A DNA stretch of 64,000 nt from Pseudomonadota bacterium (GTDB taxonomy: Bacteria; Pseudomonadota; Alphaproteobacteria; Micropepsales; Micropepsaceae): NCBI GenBank assembly GCA_021804785.1, contig JAJZGY010000004.1, positions 35,457-99,456 on the forward strand, read 5' to 3'. Shown piece after piece: positions 55,097 to 63,417 of the stretch; the stretch's first letter is position 1; every line of letters starts with the position of its first letter. The position numbers and the translations under genes are program-made. Under the pieces are notes generated by a model. That model saw only the letters and a program-made list of their open reading frames with translations. It did not search any database and was not told the origin of the DNA.

Positions 55097-55945
55097 ATGG
55101 ACCTTACGCCGCATCATGCTGGATTGCTGTCGCCACAGGACCTGAAACCATTTCAGGCGGGCCAACGCAGTACCCGTGGGAGCGACTATCAAAACATTCC
55201 TCGACCTGTTGCCGCGCTGGCCGATGAATATGCTGACGGTCATGTTGATCCGCGCCATAGCCATCTGCGTGGGCAACTGCTCTACACAATTGCCGGTCTG
55301 ATGACAGTGGTGACCGATGAGGCGAGTTTTGTTCTGCCACCACAGCGTGCCCTCTGGGTACCTGGCGGTGTAGAGCACGAAGCGCGCTGTCGCGGTCACG
55401 TCTCGGTGCGCACCCTCTACGTTCAGGAGGATCCGGGGCTCGGTCTGCCCACAAGCTGTCGGGTGATCGAGGTCTCCGATCTGCTGCGCGCGCTCATCGT
55501 TGAGGCGACCCGCATTCCGGTCGAATATGACGAGCAGGGCCGTGACGGTCAGGTGATGGCTCTTATTCTCGAAGAGCTGCGGCGCGCGCATATTGCACCC
55601 CTGCATGTTCCGATGCCACGTGATCCACGGCTCGTGCGGGTGTGTCGGGCCATCCTTGCGGATCCGGCGCAAAACGAAGCCCTCGATGAATGGGCTGATG
55701 TGGCGGCGATGGGACGACGTACTTTCACGCGGACGTTCCGCAAGGAAACCGGGATGAGCTTTGCCACCTGGCGACAGACGGTACGGCTGATGGAAGCGCT
55801 GTCCCGCCTGGCGACAGGCCATCCGGTCACCACTGTCGCCCTTGATGTCGGCTATAGCAGCCCCAGTGCCTTCACCGCCATGTTCCGCCGGGCATTTGGT
55901 GTGCCACCGACGCACTATCTGCTTGAACGCGGCGAGGACCTCTAG
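55097..55945 (+). CDS. AraC-family transcriptional regulator with cupin sensor
   Basis: DNA-binding regulator, 282 aa. The N-terminal cupin-like domain (about 40-130, RGQLLYTIAGLMTVVTDEASFVLPP) resembles the NimR-type group, followed by two HTH motifs (about 190-275) with the signature TVALDVGYSSPSAFTAMFRRAFGVPPTHY. No shorter start fits. It is divergent from the hydrolase gene, a usual regulator/target layout. Its transcript may be leaderless. A strong hairpin follows its stop. Confidence 0.92.
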   Translation: MDLTPHHAGLLSPQDLKPFQAGQRSTRGSDYQNIPRPVAALADEYADGHVDPRHSHLRGQLLYTIAGLMTVVTDEASFVLPPQRALWVPGGVEHEARCRGHVSVRTLYVQEDPGLGLPTSCRVIEVSDLLRALIVEATRIPVEYDEQGRDGQVMALILEELRRAHIAPLHVPMPRDPRLVRVCRAILADPAQNEALDEWADVAAMGRRTFTRTFRKETGMSFATWRQTVRLMEALSRLATGHPVTTVALDVGYSSPSAFTAMFRRAFGVPPTHYLLERGEDL

Positions 55946-55955
55946 CGGACCTGGT

Positions 55956-55984
55956 TCAAACCCAAGACGGGATTCTTGGTTTGA
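55956..55984. terminator. Convergent terminator hairpin between AraC and PaiB-like genes
   Basis: TCAAACCCAAGA and TCTTGGTTTGA pair over 11 bases with one bulged C and a 6-base loop. The hairpin begins 11 bases after the AraC stop and lies 80 bases past the convergent PaiB-like stop. It lacks a long T-tract, so efficiency is uncertain. Confidence 0.5.
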
Positions 55985-56065
55985 TGGCGACGGCGTAGCG
56001 CTCAATCTCTTTCATTTGACGGGTGTCTGCACTGCCAATTCATCGCCGCGCGGTTTCGGTTTGTG

Positions 56066-56695
56066 TCAGGTTTTGGCGCGGTTGAAATGCGCCATCCATT
56101 CCAGGACCGCTTCGCTACCTTCGCTCTTCAATCCACGCACAATATCAGGATAGACATCCTCGCGTTCATCCTGACCGAGCTTGAAGCGGCCATGGGCACT
56201 TATCACGCGTGCATCAAAGCCGACAATTCCGCTCGCGAGCCGGTCAAAGCGTGGTCCCATGTCGCTGATCTGCCAGGCGTTCTGGCGACCTTCTTCCATG
56301 GCGCCGACCTGCTCCGAGAGCAGCGCCCGTAGCGCCTCACGATCCTCGAAAAAGTGGAGCTCGGTCTCAAACCACAGGGAGGTATAATTCCAGGTGGGGG
56401 CCTGGGTACGATCCGCCATCCAGGAGGGAGAGACATAGGCGTTGGGGCCGAGGATCAGGATGAGTGCCCTTGGGCTGGACCGTAAGGCAGCAAGATGTGG
56501 GTTGGCGCGGGCAAAGTGCCCCTGCAGCGAAAAGATATGGCCGTTCTGATCGATACGCGCCCGGAAGGGAAGCACTGTGGCGAAGGGCATGTCCTCATGA
56601 CGTGAAACAATCCAGCCGAGCGGGTTTTCGGCCACGAGCTTGATGCCGTCCTCAGGTCCTTGCGGCGCAAATTTTCCCGAAAAATCGCTCATCAT
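56066..56695 (-). CDS. PaiB-like FMN-binding protein
   Basis: Split-barrel flavin-binding protein of the PaiB/FMN_bind_2 family, 209 aa. Conserved blocks: LVAENPLGWIVSR, MPFATVLPFRAR, FSLQGHFARANPHLAAL, AYVSPSWM and TWNYTSLWFETELHFFEDRE. Function is poorly known; related proteins have been linked to regulation or oxidase activity. Two adjacent ATGs (56695, 56692) follow GAGGCAGG. It is divergent from the PepSY gene (205-base gap). Confidence 0.85.
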   Translation of the reverse strand: MMSDFSGKFAPQGPEDGIKLVAENPLGWIVSRHEDMPFATVLPFRARIDQNGHIFSLQGHFARANPHLAALRSSPRALILILGPNAYVSPSWMADRTQAPTWNYTSLWFETELHFFEDREALRALLSEQVGAMEEGRQNAWQISDMGPRFDRLASGIVGFDARVISAHGRFKLGQDEREDVYPDIVRGLKSEGSEAVLEWMAHFNRAKT

Positions 56696-56900
56696 CCTGC
56701 CTCGTCGCGCAACCGAACCCTGACTGTAGCCAAGCCTGCGCAGCTTTTGGACGGAAACTGGGCCCGATTGTAACGCGTCCGGGCCATTGAACGGCCCGTC
56801 TGCGATGGCAAAGGACCCCCCGACGCTGGCCGCGGAGCGCAAGAGAGGTCATGGTGAAGCCGATGTCCGGACTTGAACACGGGGAGCTGCTGTAGAGGGC

Positions 56901-58034
56901 ATGCGCATACGACCGGGGCTGGTGTGGCTGCACCGCTATGTCGGCCTTTTGATTCTGGTTTTTCTCATCCTCGCGGGTGTCAGCGGCAGCGTTCTGATCT
57001 TCCGCACCAGGCTCGATGCACTGCTTAATCCGACGCTTTTTGATGTCGGGGTGCATGGCGCCACACTCTCACCCGTGCGCCTTGCAGATGGGCTGGCGCG
57101 AGGCCATCCCTCCTGGCGCCTCACCAAGGTTCCCATTCGGGTGCACCGTGGCCGTGCGCTGGTGTTCCATGTTACCGCCGCGCCGGGCAAGCCGGCTCTT
57201 TCGTTCACCCAGGTTTTTGTCGATCCGCACACTGGAGCTGTCCTGGGGCGTCGACGCAATCGTCCGGGTTGGAGTCGCCGTCACCTCGTCGAAGGTCTCT
57301 TTCAGTTTCACCAAAATCTGCTTCTGGGCACCTTTGGCCGCTGGTTCATGGGGATCGTCGCATCTGGCTGGGTGATTTCCAACCTTCTGGGGTTCTACCT
57401 CACCTTCCCGAGCCTGCCGCCGTTCTGGAAGCGCTGGCGCAAGATGTGGGGCGTGGCGCGTGGCACACGCTTTCCCCGATTCTGTCTTGATCTGCACCGT
57501 GCCGGTGGCCTGTGGCTGTTTCTGGGTTTTCTTGTTCTCGCGGTGACCTCGGTCGAGATGAACTTTTTTGACGAGTTGTTCCTACCCGCCGTGAACCTGA
57601 CATTTGGTGCCCCGCAGGGGACGCTCTACGGTGCACCTGCTGCTGTGCATCCCTCTGCTATGCCGGTTAATTTTGCGACCAGCCTTAAAGTCGCATGGCA
57701 GAGGGCGGAACGGCGGCACCCCGGCTGGGTGCCGGTCTTTGCCAGCTATGATCCTGAGCGGGGTATTTATGGCGTCTCCTTCATTGCCAAAGGCAACAAC
57801 ACCTACGCCTGGCTCGGGCCAGTAGAATATTTTGTCAGCGCCAATAGCGGACGCATCACAGGAACGGATGATCCTTATCGCGAGGGCTTGCGGGGTATTG
57901 TCCTGCGCTCACTTTACCCTCTGCATTCGGGACGCATTTTAGGCGGGCCAACGCGGGCACTGGTCTTTGTACTCGGACTTGCCACTGCAGTGCTGTCGCT
58001 GACCGGGCTTTATGTCTGGTACCGCCGGCGATAG
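56901..58034 (+). CDS. PepSY-associated TM protein
   Basis: Inner-membrane protein, 377 aa, of the PepSY_TM family. About four membrane helices: residues 13-36 (YVGLLILVFLILAGVSGSVLIF), 145-170, 195-220 and 350-372, with a periplasmic region between them. The N-terminal histidine (WLHRYVG) and LFQFHQNLL are the family's conserved heme-ligand-like positions. PepSY proteins are often encoded with TonB-dependent receptors and can act in ferric-siderophore reduction; the receptor here is 3 kb away, so a shared role is an inference. Confidence 0.85.
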   Translation: MRIRPGLVWLHRYVGLLILVFLILAGVSGSVLIFRTRLDALLNPTLFDVGVHGATLSPVRLADGLARGHPSWRLTKVPIRVHRGRALVFHVTAAPGKPALSFTQVFVDPHTGAVLGRRRNRPGWSRRHLVEGLFQFHQNLLLGTFGRWFMGIVASGWVISNLLGFYLTFPSLPPFWKRWRKMWGVARGTRFPRFCLDLHRAGGLWLFLGFLVLAVTSVEMNFFDELFLPAVNLTFGAPQGTLYGAPAAVHPSAMPVNFATSLKVAWQRAERRHPGWVPVFASYDPERGIYGVSFIAKGNNTYAWLGPVEYFVSANSGRITGTDDPYREGLRGIVLRSLYPLHSGRILGGPTRALVFVLGLATAVLSLTGLYVWYRRR

Positions 58035-58150
58035 GCCAGCGCAGACGGGTAGATATGTTGCTCCGAGCGGATGTTCGGTCCTGATCCAGGCTGCGCCCAA
58101 CGTGCCTCTGGCAGCGTCCCTTTTCGCCGCTTTGCCCTTACCCCGGAGGC

Positions 58151-60322
58151 CTAACCGAGGCCCCATTTGTTGCCGACAGCCCAGATGGCAAAGGCATAGA
58201 ACATCGCGTGCTGGCGCAGTTTGGCGTTACGACCCGAGGCGCCCATGTGGCCGGCCGACATGTCAATCTTGACCATTTTGGGCGCTTTGTTGGTGCTGTC
58301 GTCGCGAACCTTCTCGACAAATTTGACCGGCTCCCAAAAGCCGACCCTGTCATCGACAAGACTGCCGGTTGCCAAGAGAGCCGGATAGGCCGCCTTATGC
58401 ACATTGGTATATGGTGAGTAGCTCGCCATGTACTCCCACTCCGTCTTGATGCGGGGATCTCCCCAGATCGGCAGCGCCGTGAACCACAGGGGATGGTTTT
58501 CGTCCTCCATGGTGTTGAGAAGGTCGACAAAGGGGACCTGCGCAATAGCGCCGCCCCAGAGATCCGGCCGCATGTTGTAAACGGCTCCGATCAACAGGCC
58601 TCCGGCGGAGAGCCCGTGAATCACGATCCGTCCGGCGCGGGTGTAGCGCCTGTGGATGAGATGCTCGGCACAGGCGATGAAATCGATGAATGTCTTCTTC
58701 TTGCCGCGCTTGAGCACCGAGCGCCACCAGCGTGTTCCCTTTTCGGCACCACCTCGGACGTGGGCGAGAACATGGATCCAGCCCTGGTCTACAAGTGCGA
58801 GCGCTGGTGCCGAAAAACTCGCGGTGACGGAATCGCCGTAGGAACCATAGCCATACATAAAAAGTGGCGCGCTTCCGTCGAGACGTGTTCCCTTCTTCAT
58901 CAGCACCGTGATCGGCACCATAACCCCGTCACTGGAAGGTGCCGACAGCCGCTCCACGACATAATTTGCCGGATCAAAGCTGCGGGGTGGCGCGATCAGC
59001 AACTGACGCTTCGCGCTCTTCATATTGTACTCGTACCAGGCCTTGGGCAGGCGCGGCGTTTCATAAGCGTAGCGCAGGTTGTCGGTGTCGTAGATCTGTT
59101 GCGGCTCAAGGCTCACATTGTAAGCGGATTCATCAAAGGCAATGTCGTGGGTCTGGCCCGTCGGTGCCACCGTGATGAGGTGAGGGTTGGCGTCGCGCCA
59201 TTCGCTCAAGACCAGAAAATTGCGGAAGGGGCGGATGGCGGCAATGAAATGTCCCGGATCGTGGGCAATGAATGGTCTCCATCCCGCTTCGCTGAGATTG
59301 CTGCGGCTTGCGCGCATCACCTTGAAGTCAAAGGCACCGTTGGCATTGGTCAAGATCAGATAACCGTCCTGCCAGTCCTCCACGGTGTAGCGCAGGCCAT
59401 TGCGCCGGGGCTCCACCAGGGTTGGCGTCGCAAGTACATCATCACCAAAGACAACGCGGGTATCGCCCATGTCACCATTAAAACAGTGGATGAGAAGTGT
59501 GCGTTTGGAGGCTGTCAGCGAAACATGAATGAAGAACGCAGGATTCTTCTCATCGTAGACCGCGACATCGGCGCCGCCGCGCGCGGGTCTGCGGAAAACT
59601 TTGGTCGGACGGCTCAGGCGATCACGCAGCACCCAGAACAGATGCTGTGAATCCGGTGCGAAGGCGAAGGTGCCGTAGCAGTCATGGATATCTGAAGAAA
59701 CGATGCGTCCGGTTTCGAGATCCTTGACATACAGTGTGTGGTATTCCGAACCCGTTTCGTCGACAGCCCAGGCAAAGAGATGGTTGTCGGGACTGCGCAG
59801 TGGAGCCTGAAATACCGAAAGTGCATAATAGGGCTTGCCCTTTGCCTCCGCGTTGAGGTCCAGGAGAATCTGCTCCGGTCCGCCGGAGAGAGGCTTGCGC
59901 GCATAGACTGGATAGCTGGCCCCTTCCGGGGTCCAGCTATAATAAGCCCAGCCGTCCTCGATGATGGCCGGCGGAGGAACATCGGCCGCACTGAGGCGCT
60001 GCATGCGGGCAAACAGTGTCTCCTGCAACGGCAGGGTGGGAGCGAGCATATCCTCTGTGTAGGCGTTTTCGGCCTCGAGCGCCTTGCGGATCGCTGGATT
60101 GAGTGTTGCCGGGTCCTTGCGCACCTCAGCCCAATTGGAGGGTTTCAGCCAGGCATAATCATCGATGCGTACCTGGCCGAACTGCTCAATCCGTTTGGGA
60201 TGCTGGGGCACGTAAGGTGGCAATGGCCAGCGTGGCTTGGTCACGCCGGCGACCGGCGCCAGCAAAGGGGCCAGCGCCATGACGCAGACGGAACTTCTCA
60301 GAAAGTGGCGGCGGTTTAGCAT
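58151..60322 (-). CDS. Oligopeptidase B-like S9 peptidase with Tat signal
   Basis: Serine peptidase of the prolyl-oligopeptidase family, 723 aa, closest to oligopeptidase B (PtrB) by motif. The N-terminal NRRHFLRSS plus a hydrophobic stretch is a twin-arginine signal, so it should be exported folded by TatABC. The beta-propeller (about 80-430) is followed by the alpha/beta hydrolase domain: GYGSYGDS, VRGGAEKG, nucleophile in GLSAGG, acid in LVDDRVGFWEP, and His in SAGHMGASG. GGGGAG precedes the ATG. Divergent from a second S9 peptidase. Confidence 0.9.
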   Translation of the reverse strand: MLNRRHFLRSSVCVMALAPLLAPVAGVTKPRWPLPPYVPQHPKRIEQFGQVRIDDYAWLKPSNWAEVRKDPATLNPAIRKALEAENAYTEDMLAPTLPLQETLFARMQRLSAADVPPPAIIEDGWAYYSWTPEGASYPVYARKPLSGGPEQILLDLNAEAKGKPYYALSVFQAPLRSPDNHLFAWAVDETGSEYHTLYVKDLETGRIVSSDIHDCYGTFAFAPDSQHLFWVLRDRLSRPTKVFRRPARGGADVAVYDEKNPAFFIHVSLTASKRTLLIHCFNGDMGDTRVVFGDDVLATPTLVEPRRNGLRYTVEDWQDGYLILTNANGAFDFKVMRASRSNLSEAGWRPFIAHDPGHFIAAIRPFRNFLVLSEWRDANPHLITVAPTGQTHDIAFDESAYNVSLEPQQIYDTDNLRYAYETPRLPKAWYEYNMKSAKRQLLIAPPRSFDPANYVVERLSAPSSDGVMVPITVLMKKGTRLDGSAPLFMYGYGSYGDSVTASFSAPALALVDQGWIHVLAHVRGGAEKGTRWWRSVLKRGKKKTFIDFIACAEHLIHRRYTRAGRIVIHGLSAGGLLIGAVYNMRPDLWGGAIAQVPFVDLLNTMEDENHPLWFTALPIWGDPRIKTEWEYMASYSPYTNVHKAAYPALLATGSLVDDRVGFWEPVKFVEKVRDDSTNKAPKMVKIDMSAGHMGASGRNAKLRQHAMFYAFAIWAVGNKWGLG

Positions 60323-60347
60323 GACAGTGCTCCCCTGGATTCAGGTT

Positions 60348-60370
60348 GAGCCGATGGTGTCGGCTCTTTT
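60348..60370. promoter_or_regulatory. Hairpin with TTTT between the two S9 peptidase genes
   Basis: GAGCCGA and TCGGCTC form a perfect 7-bp stem with a 5-base loop, followed on the plus strand by TTTT. It is 25 bases upstream of the leftward peptidase start and about 190 upstream of the rightward one. It looks like a rightward terminator but no rightward gene ends here, so it may block antisense transcription, attenuate the rightward gene, or be an operator. Confidence 0.4.
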
Positions 60371-60559
60371 GGTCTCATGGCGGGGCAATGTTGGAAAGGG
60401 CTCACCCCTTTTTTCGCATCCGATCGGGTCTTAATATGTCGGCGCCGGGCCAAATAAGCCCAAATGTCCAGGCCCGGCTTGAGGGCTCCTTTGGCTCATG
60501 GCCTGCTTTGTCTCGTCTTGCGCAGTCACGCAGTCTAAATGTGCACGGCGAATGGAACG

Positions 60560-62656
60560 ATGCTTGTCATGAGATCCTTGCCGTATGCCATCCCTTGCCT
60601 GTTGGCCGCATGTGCCAGCGTGGCCCTGTTGCGGGCAGGAACTCTCCCGGCTCCGCCGCCTGCACTGCGCGACCATTTCGTCGAGGTCATTCATGGCGTG
60701 CGCGTTGCTGATCCCTATCGCTGGCTCGAGAGGCTGTCGTCGCCGGCAACTGATGGTTTTGTTGCGTCCGAGCAGCGCTACACGAGGAGGCTGCTCGACC
60801 ATCAGCCCTCATTGCCGGTATTGGCTCATGAACTCATGCCACTGGCCCGGCTTGATGCGCCGCAGAGCGTCATCTGTCGCCATGGTCAATTTGTGATCCT
60901 CAAAAAAGCCCCGGGTGAGCAGGTCGCCTCGCTTTATCTGCGGACGCGTCTTGCGGCCAGAGATGTGCGTATTGTTGATGCCCGGAGCTTTGGGGAAAAT
61001 GCAACGCTCACGCTGCTGGCAGTGTCACGCGACGGGCGCATCATCGCCTTTGGTGTCCGCCACGGTGGAACGGATCAGCTCAGCATCCATTTCTATGACG
61101 TGACACGGCGACGAAACCTGACGGACGTACTTCCAGCTGCCCGTTACATCTATTGGTCACTACTGCTGTCAGCCGATGGCAAGAGCGTCTATTACATCAG
61201 ATTTGGCGCTACAGGACCCAGGCTTTATGCCCATCATCTTGGCGCTACGGGGCCAGACCGGATGCTTTTCGGGCGCAGGCTGGGCCCAAATGACATTCTG
61301 CAGGCGACGCTGTCGCAAGATGGCGACTTCCTATTGCTTCAGGCGCTGCATGGCGCGACCGGGCCGACCGACCTTTACCTCAAGAGGGTAGATGGCTCGC
61401 TACCAGCGCAGGTTCTCGTCGCGGGCAAGGATGCGAATTTTGTCGCGCGTGAAGCGGCAGGCCGCATCTATGTCCAAACCGATCTCGACGCGCCGCGCGG
61501 CAGGATCATGGTGGCGTCGATTGATCGACCCCAACTCGCCTATTGGCATCCTCTGGTGCCACAGACAGCCGACACCCTGCTGGGCTTCGTTCTGGCAGAC
61601 CACAAGCTCGTTCTCAGCTATCTGCGTGACGCCCATGCCCGGCTCGTTCTGTTTGATCCCAAGACTTGTGCCAAGACTGCGATAGCGCTGCGCGGGTTTG
61701 GCACGGTGGGCGATCTTGAGGGCAGCTGGACATCGCCACAGCTGAGCTTCAGCTATACATCGTTTTCCAGGCCGGAAACATTCTGGAACTATGTGGTCAA
61801 CAGTGGCGTGCAACAGGAGATCTCGGGCGCGAAGCGGCCCAACTGGTTGGCCAGCGTGGTGACCGAGCAGGTCTGGTACCGCTCCAAGGATGGCACACGG
61901 GTCCCAATGTTTCTGGTTCACCGCGGCTCCATTCGCAGAAACGGTCGCAATCCGGTTCTGCTTTATGGCTATGGTGGCTTTGACTGGGCCCAGACCCCAA
62001 CCTTCTCACCGGAGGAGGCGGTCTGGGTGAAGAATGGCGGGATCTATGCCTTGGCCAATATTCGCGGCGGTGGCGAATTCGGCGAGGCCTGGCATAATGC
62101 AGGAGATCTTCTCAACAAGCAGAACAGTTTTGATGACTTTGCCGCCGCGGCTCGTTTTCTCGTGGCCAGACATTTCACTGTGCCGGCTCGCCTCGCCATC
62201 CAGGGTATGAGCAATGGCGGATTACTGGTGCTCGTCTCCATTATCCAGCACCCCAAGCTCTTTGGCGCTGCCATCGCCCGTTATGCCCTGGCGGACATGC
62301 TGCGCTATGAGACATTCGGCATCGCGCGCTGGTGGGCTGGCGAATATGGCTCCATCAAAGACAAAGCCCAGTTCAAGGCGCTGCTTGCCTATTCGCCTTA
62401 CGCCCATGTGCGCAAGGGCGTTGCCTATCCCGCAGTTCTGCTTGTTACCGGCGCGGACGACACGCGGGTCAGCCCGGCCCATTCGCTCAAGATGACAGCG
62501 GCCCTTCAGAGCGCGTCCGTATCTGGAAAACCGGTCCTGCTCCTCTATGATTCGAAATCCGGCCATTCCGGAACACCGCCAGTTCGAACGCAGGTGGCGC
62601 AAATGGCCCGCGAACTTGCCTTTCTGGTGTGGCAGTTGCACCTGCGGCAACCTTGA
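60560..62656 (+). CDS. Prolyl oligopeptidase (S9A) exported
   Basis: Post-proline endopeptidase, 698 aa from the chosen start. Signal sequence contains a lipobox-like LAAC (Cys18), but the hydrophobic run continues after it, so ordinary Sec export is also possible. Markers: DPYRWLE, propeller about 60-420, then GYGGFDW, IRGGGEFGEAWH, nucleophile in GMSNGG, acid in GADDTRV, His in KSGHSG. ATG at 60560 chosen; ATGs at 60539 and 60569 are alternatives. A pentapeptide GATGP occurs three times in the propeller. Confidence 0.9.
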   Translation: MLVMRSLPYAIPCLLAACASVALLRAGTLPAPPPALRDHFVEVIHGVRVADPYRWLERLSSPATDGFVASEQRYTRRLLDHQPSLPVLAHELMPLARLDAPQSVICRHGQFVILKKAPGEQVASLYLRTRLAARDVRIVDARSFGENATLTLLAVSRDGRIIAFGVRHGGTDQLSIHFYDVTRRRNLTDVLPAARYIYWSLLLSADGKSVYYIRFGATGPRLYAHHLGATGPDRMLFGRRLGPNDILQATLSQDGDFLLLQALHGATGPTDLYLKRVDGSLPAQVLVAGKDANFVAREAAGRIYVQTDLDAPRGRIMVASIDRPQLAYWHPLVPQTADTLLGFVLADHKLVLSYLRDAHARLVLFDPKTCAKTAIALRGFGTVGDLEGSWTSPQLSFSYTSFSRPETFWNYVVNSGVQQEISGAKRPNWLASVVTEQVWYRSKDGTRVPMFLVHRGSIRRNGRNPVLLYGYGGFDWAQTPTFSPEEAVWVKNGGIYALANIRGGGEFGEAWHNAGDLLNKQNSFDDFAAAARFLVARHFTVPARLAIQGMSNGGLLVLVSIIQHPKLFGAAIARYALADMLRYETFGIARWWAGEYGSIKDKAQFKALLAYSPYAHVRKGVAYPAVLLVTGADDTRVSPAHSLKMTAALQSASVSGKPVLLLYDSKSGHSGTPPVRTQVAQMARELAFLVWQLHLRQP

Positions 62657-62960
62657 AGGCCGCACCGCGACGCGAGGAGCCGCCCAGGGGCCAAGTTGAT
62701 CAGTCCCTTCCCCTGAGGTCAGGCGGTGAAGGACGCTGCCCCTCTAGCGCGGAGCCGGGCAGGTCCTTGGGGGCATTTTTCCACGACCATTTTCGCGAGA
62801 TGCGGGGCGAGGGCCCCAAGAGCCAGCATCATACAGCTCATCGTGATCGGATCCGGCCTCAGGCTTTGCTATGGTCCACAAATTGCGGGCCGGTCGATGG
62901 TGGCGCGATGACGTGGGCAAGGCTAGGGTCTGCCCTTCACTGTGATGAATGGAGACGACA
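62657..62960. other. Intergenic region, 304 bases, before ssb
   Basis: Gap between the prolyl oligopeptidase gene and ssb. I find no GTTC-N7-GTTC or GAAC-N7-GAAC LexA box, no clear promoter and no RNA gene. Short open frames here lack ribosome sites. Confidence 0.5.
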
Positions 62961-63413
62961 ATGGCGGGCAGCGTCAACAAGGTGATCCTCGTGGGCAATC
63001 TGGGCAAGGATCCGGAGGTCCGGCGCCTGTCGAGCGGTGAGCCGGTCGTCAACCTGTCGCTTGCGACCTCGGAAAGCTGGCGTGACAAGGCCAGTGGCGA
63101 GCGGCGGGAGCGTACGGAATGGCACCGGGTGGTCATCTTCAACGAGAACCTGGCCAAGGTTGCCGAGCAATATCTGCGCAAGGGCGCCAAGGTCTATCTG
63201 GAAGGCCAGCTGCAGACCCGCAAATACACCGACAAGGATGGCGCGGAGAAATACACCACAGAAGTCGTGCTGCAGCGCTTCCGCGGCGAGCTTGTCATGC
63301 TCGATGGCCGCGGCGATTCGGGCGGCGGGGCCATCGCCGGGCCAGCACGCAGCGCGGGTGAGGTGCCGGCAAGCTTTGAGCGCGACGACATGGACGACGA
63401 AATCCCGTTCTAG
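62961..63413 (+). CDS. ssb: Single-stranded DNA-binding protein
   Basis: Binds and protects single-stranded DNA in replication and repair. 150 aa: the OB fold covers about residues 1-110 ([42 protein letters not shown]), followed by a short glycine-rich linker and the acidic partner-binding tip MDDEIPF. ATG at 62961 preceded by GGAGACGACA; a start four codons upstream is less likely. A lipoprotein gene begins 4 bases after its stop. Confidence 0.97.
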   Translation: MAGSVNKVILVGNLGKDPEVRRLSSGEPVVNLSLATSESWRDKASGERRERTEWHRVVIFNENLAKVAEQYLRKGAKVYLEGQLQTRKYTDKDGAEKYTTEVVLQRFRGELVMLDGRGDSGGGAIAGPARSAGEVPASFERDDMDDEIPF

Positions 63414-63417
63414 GACT

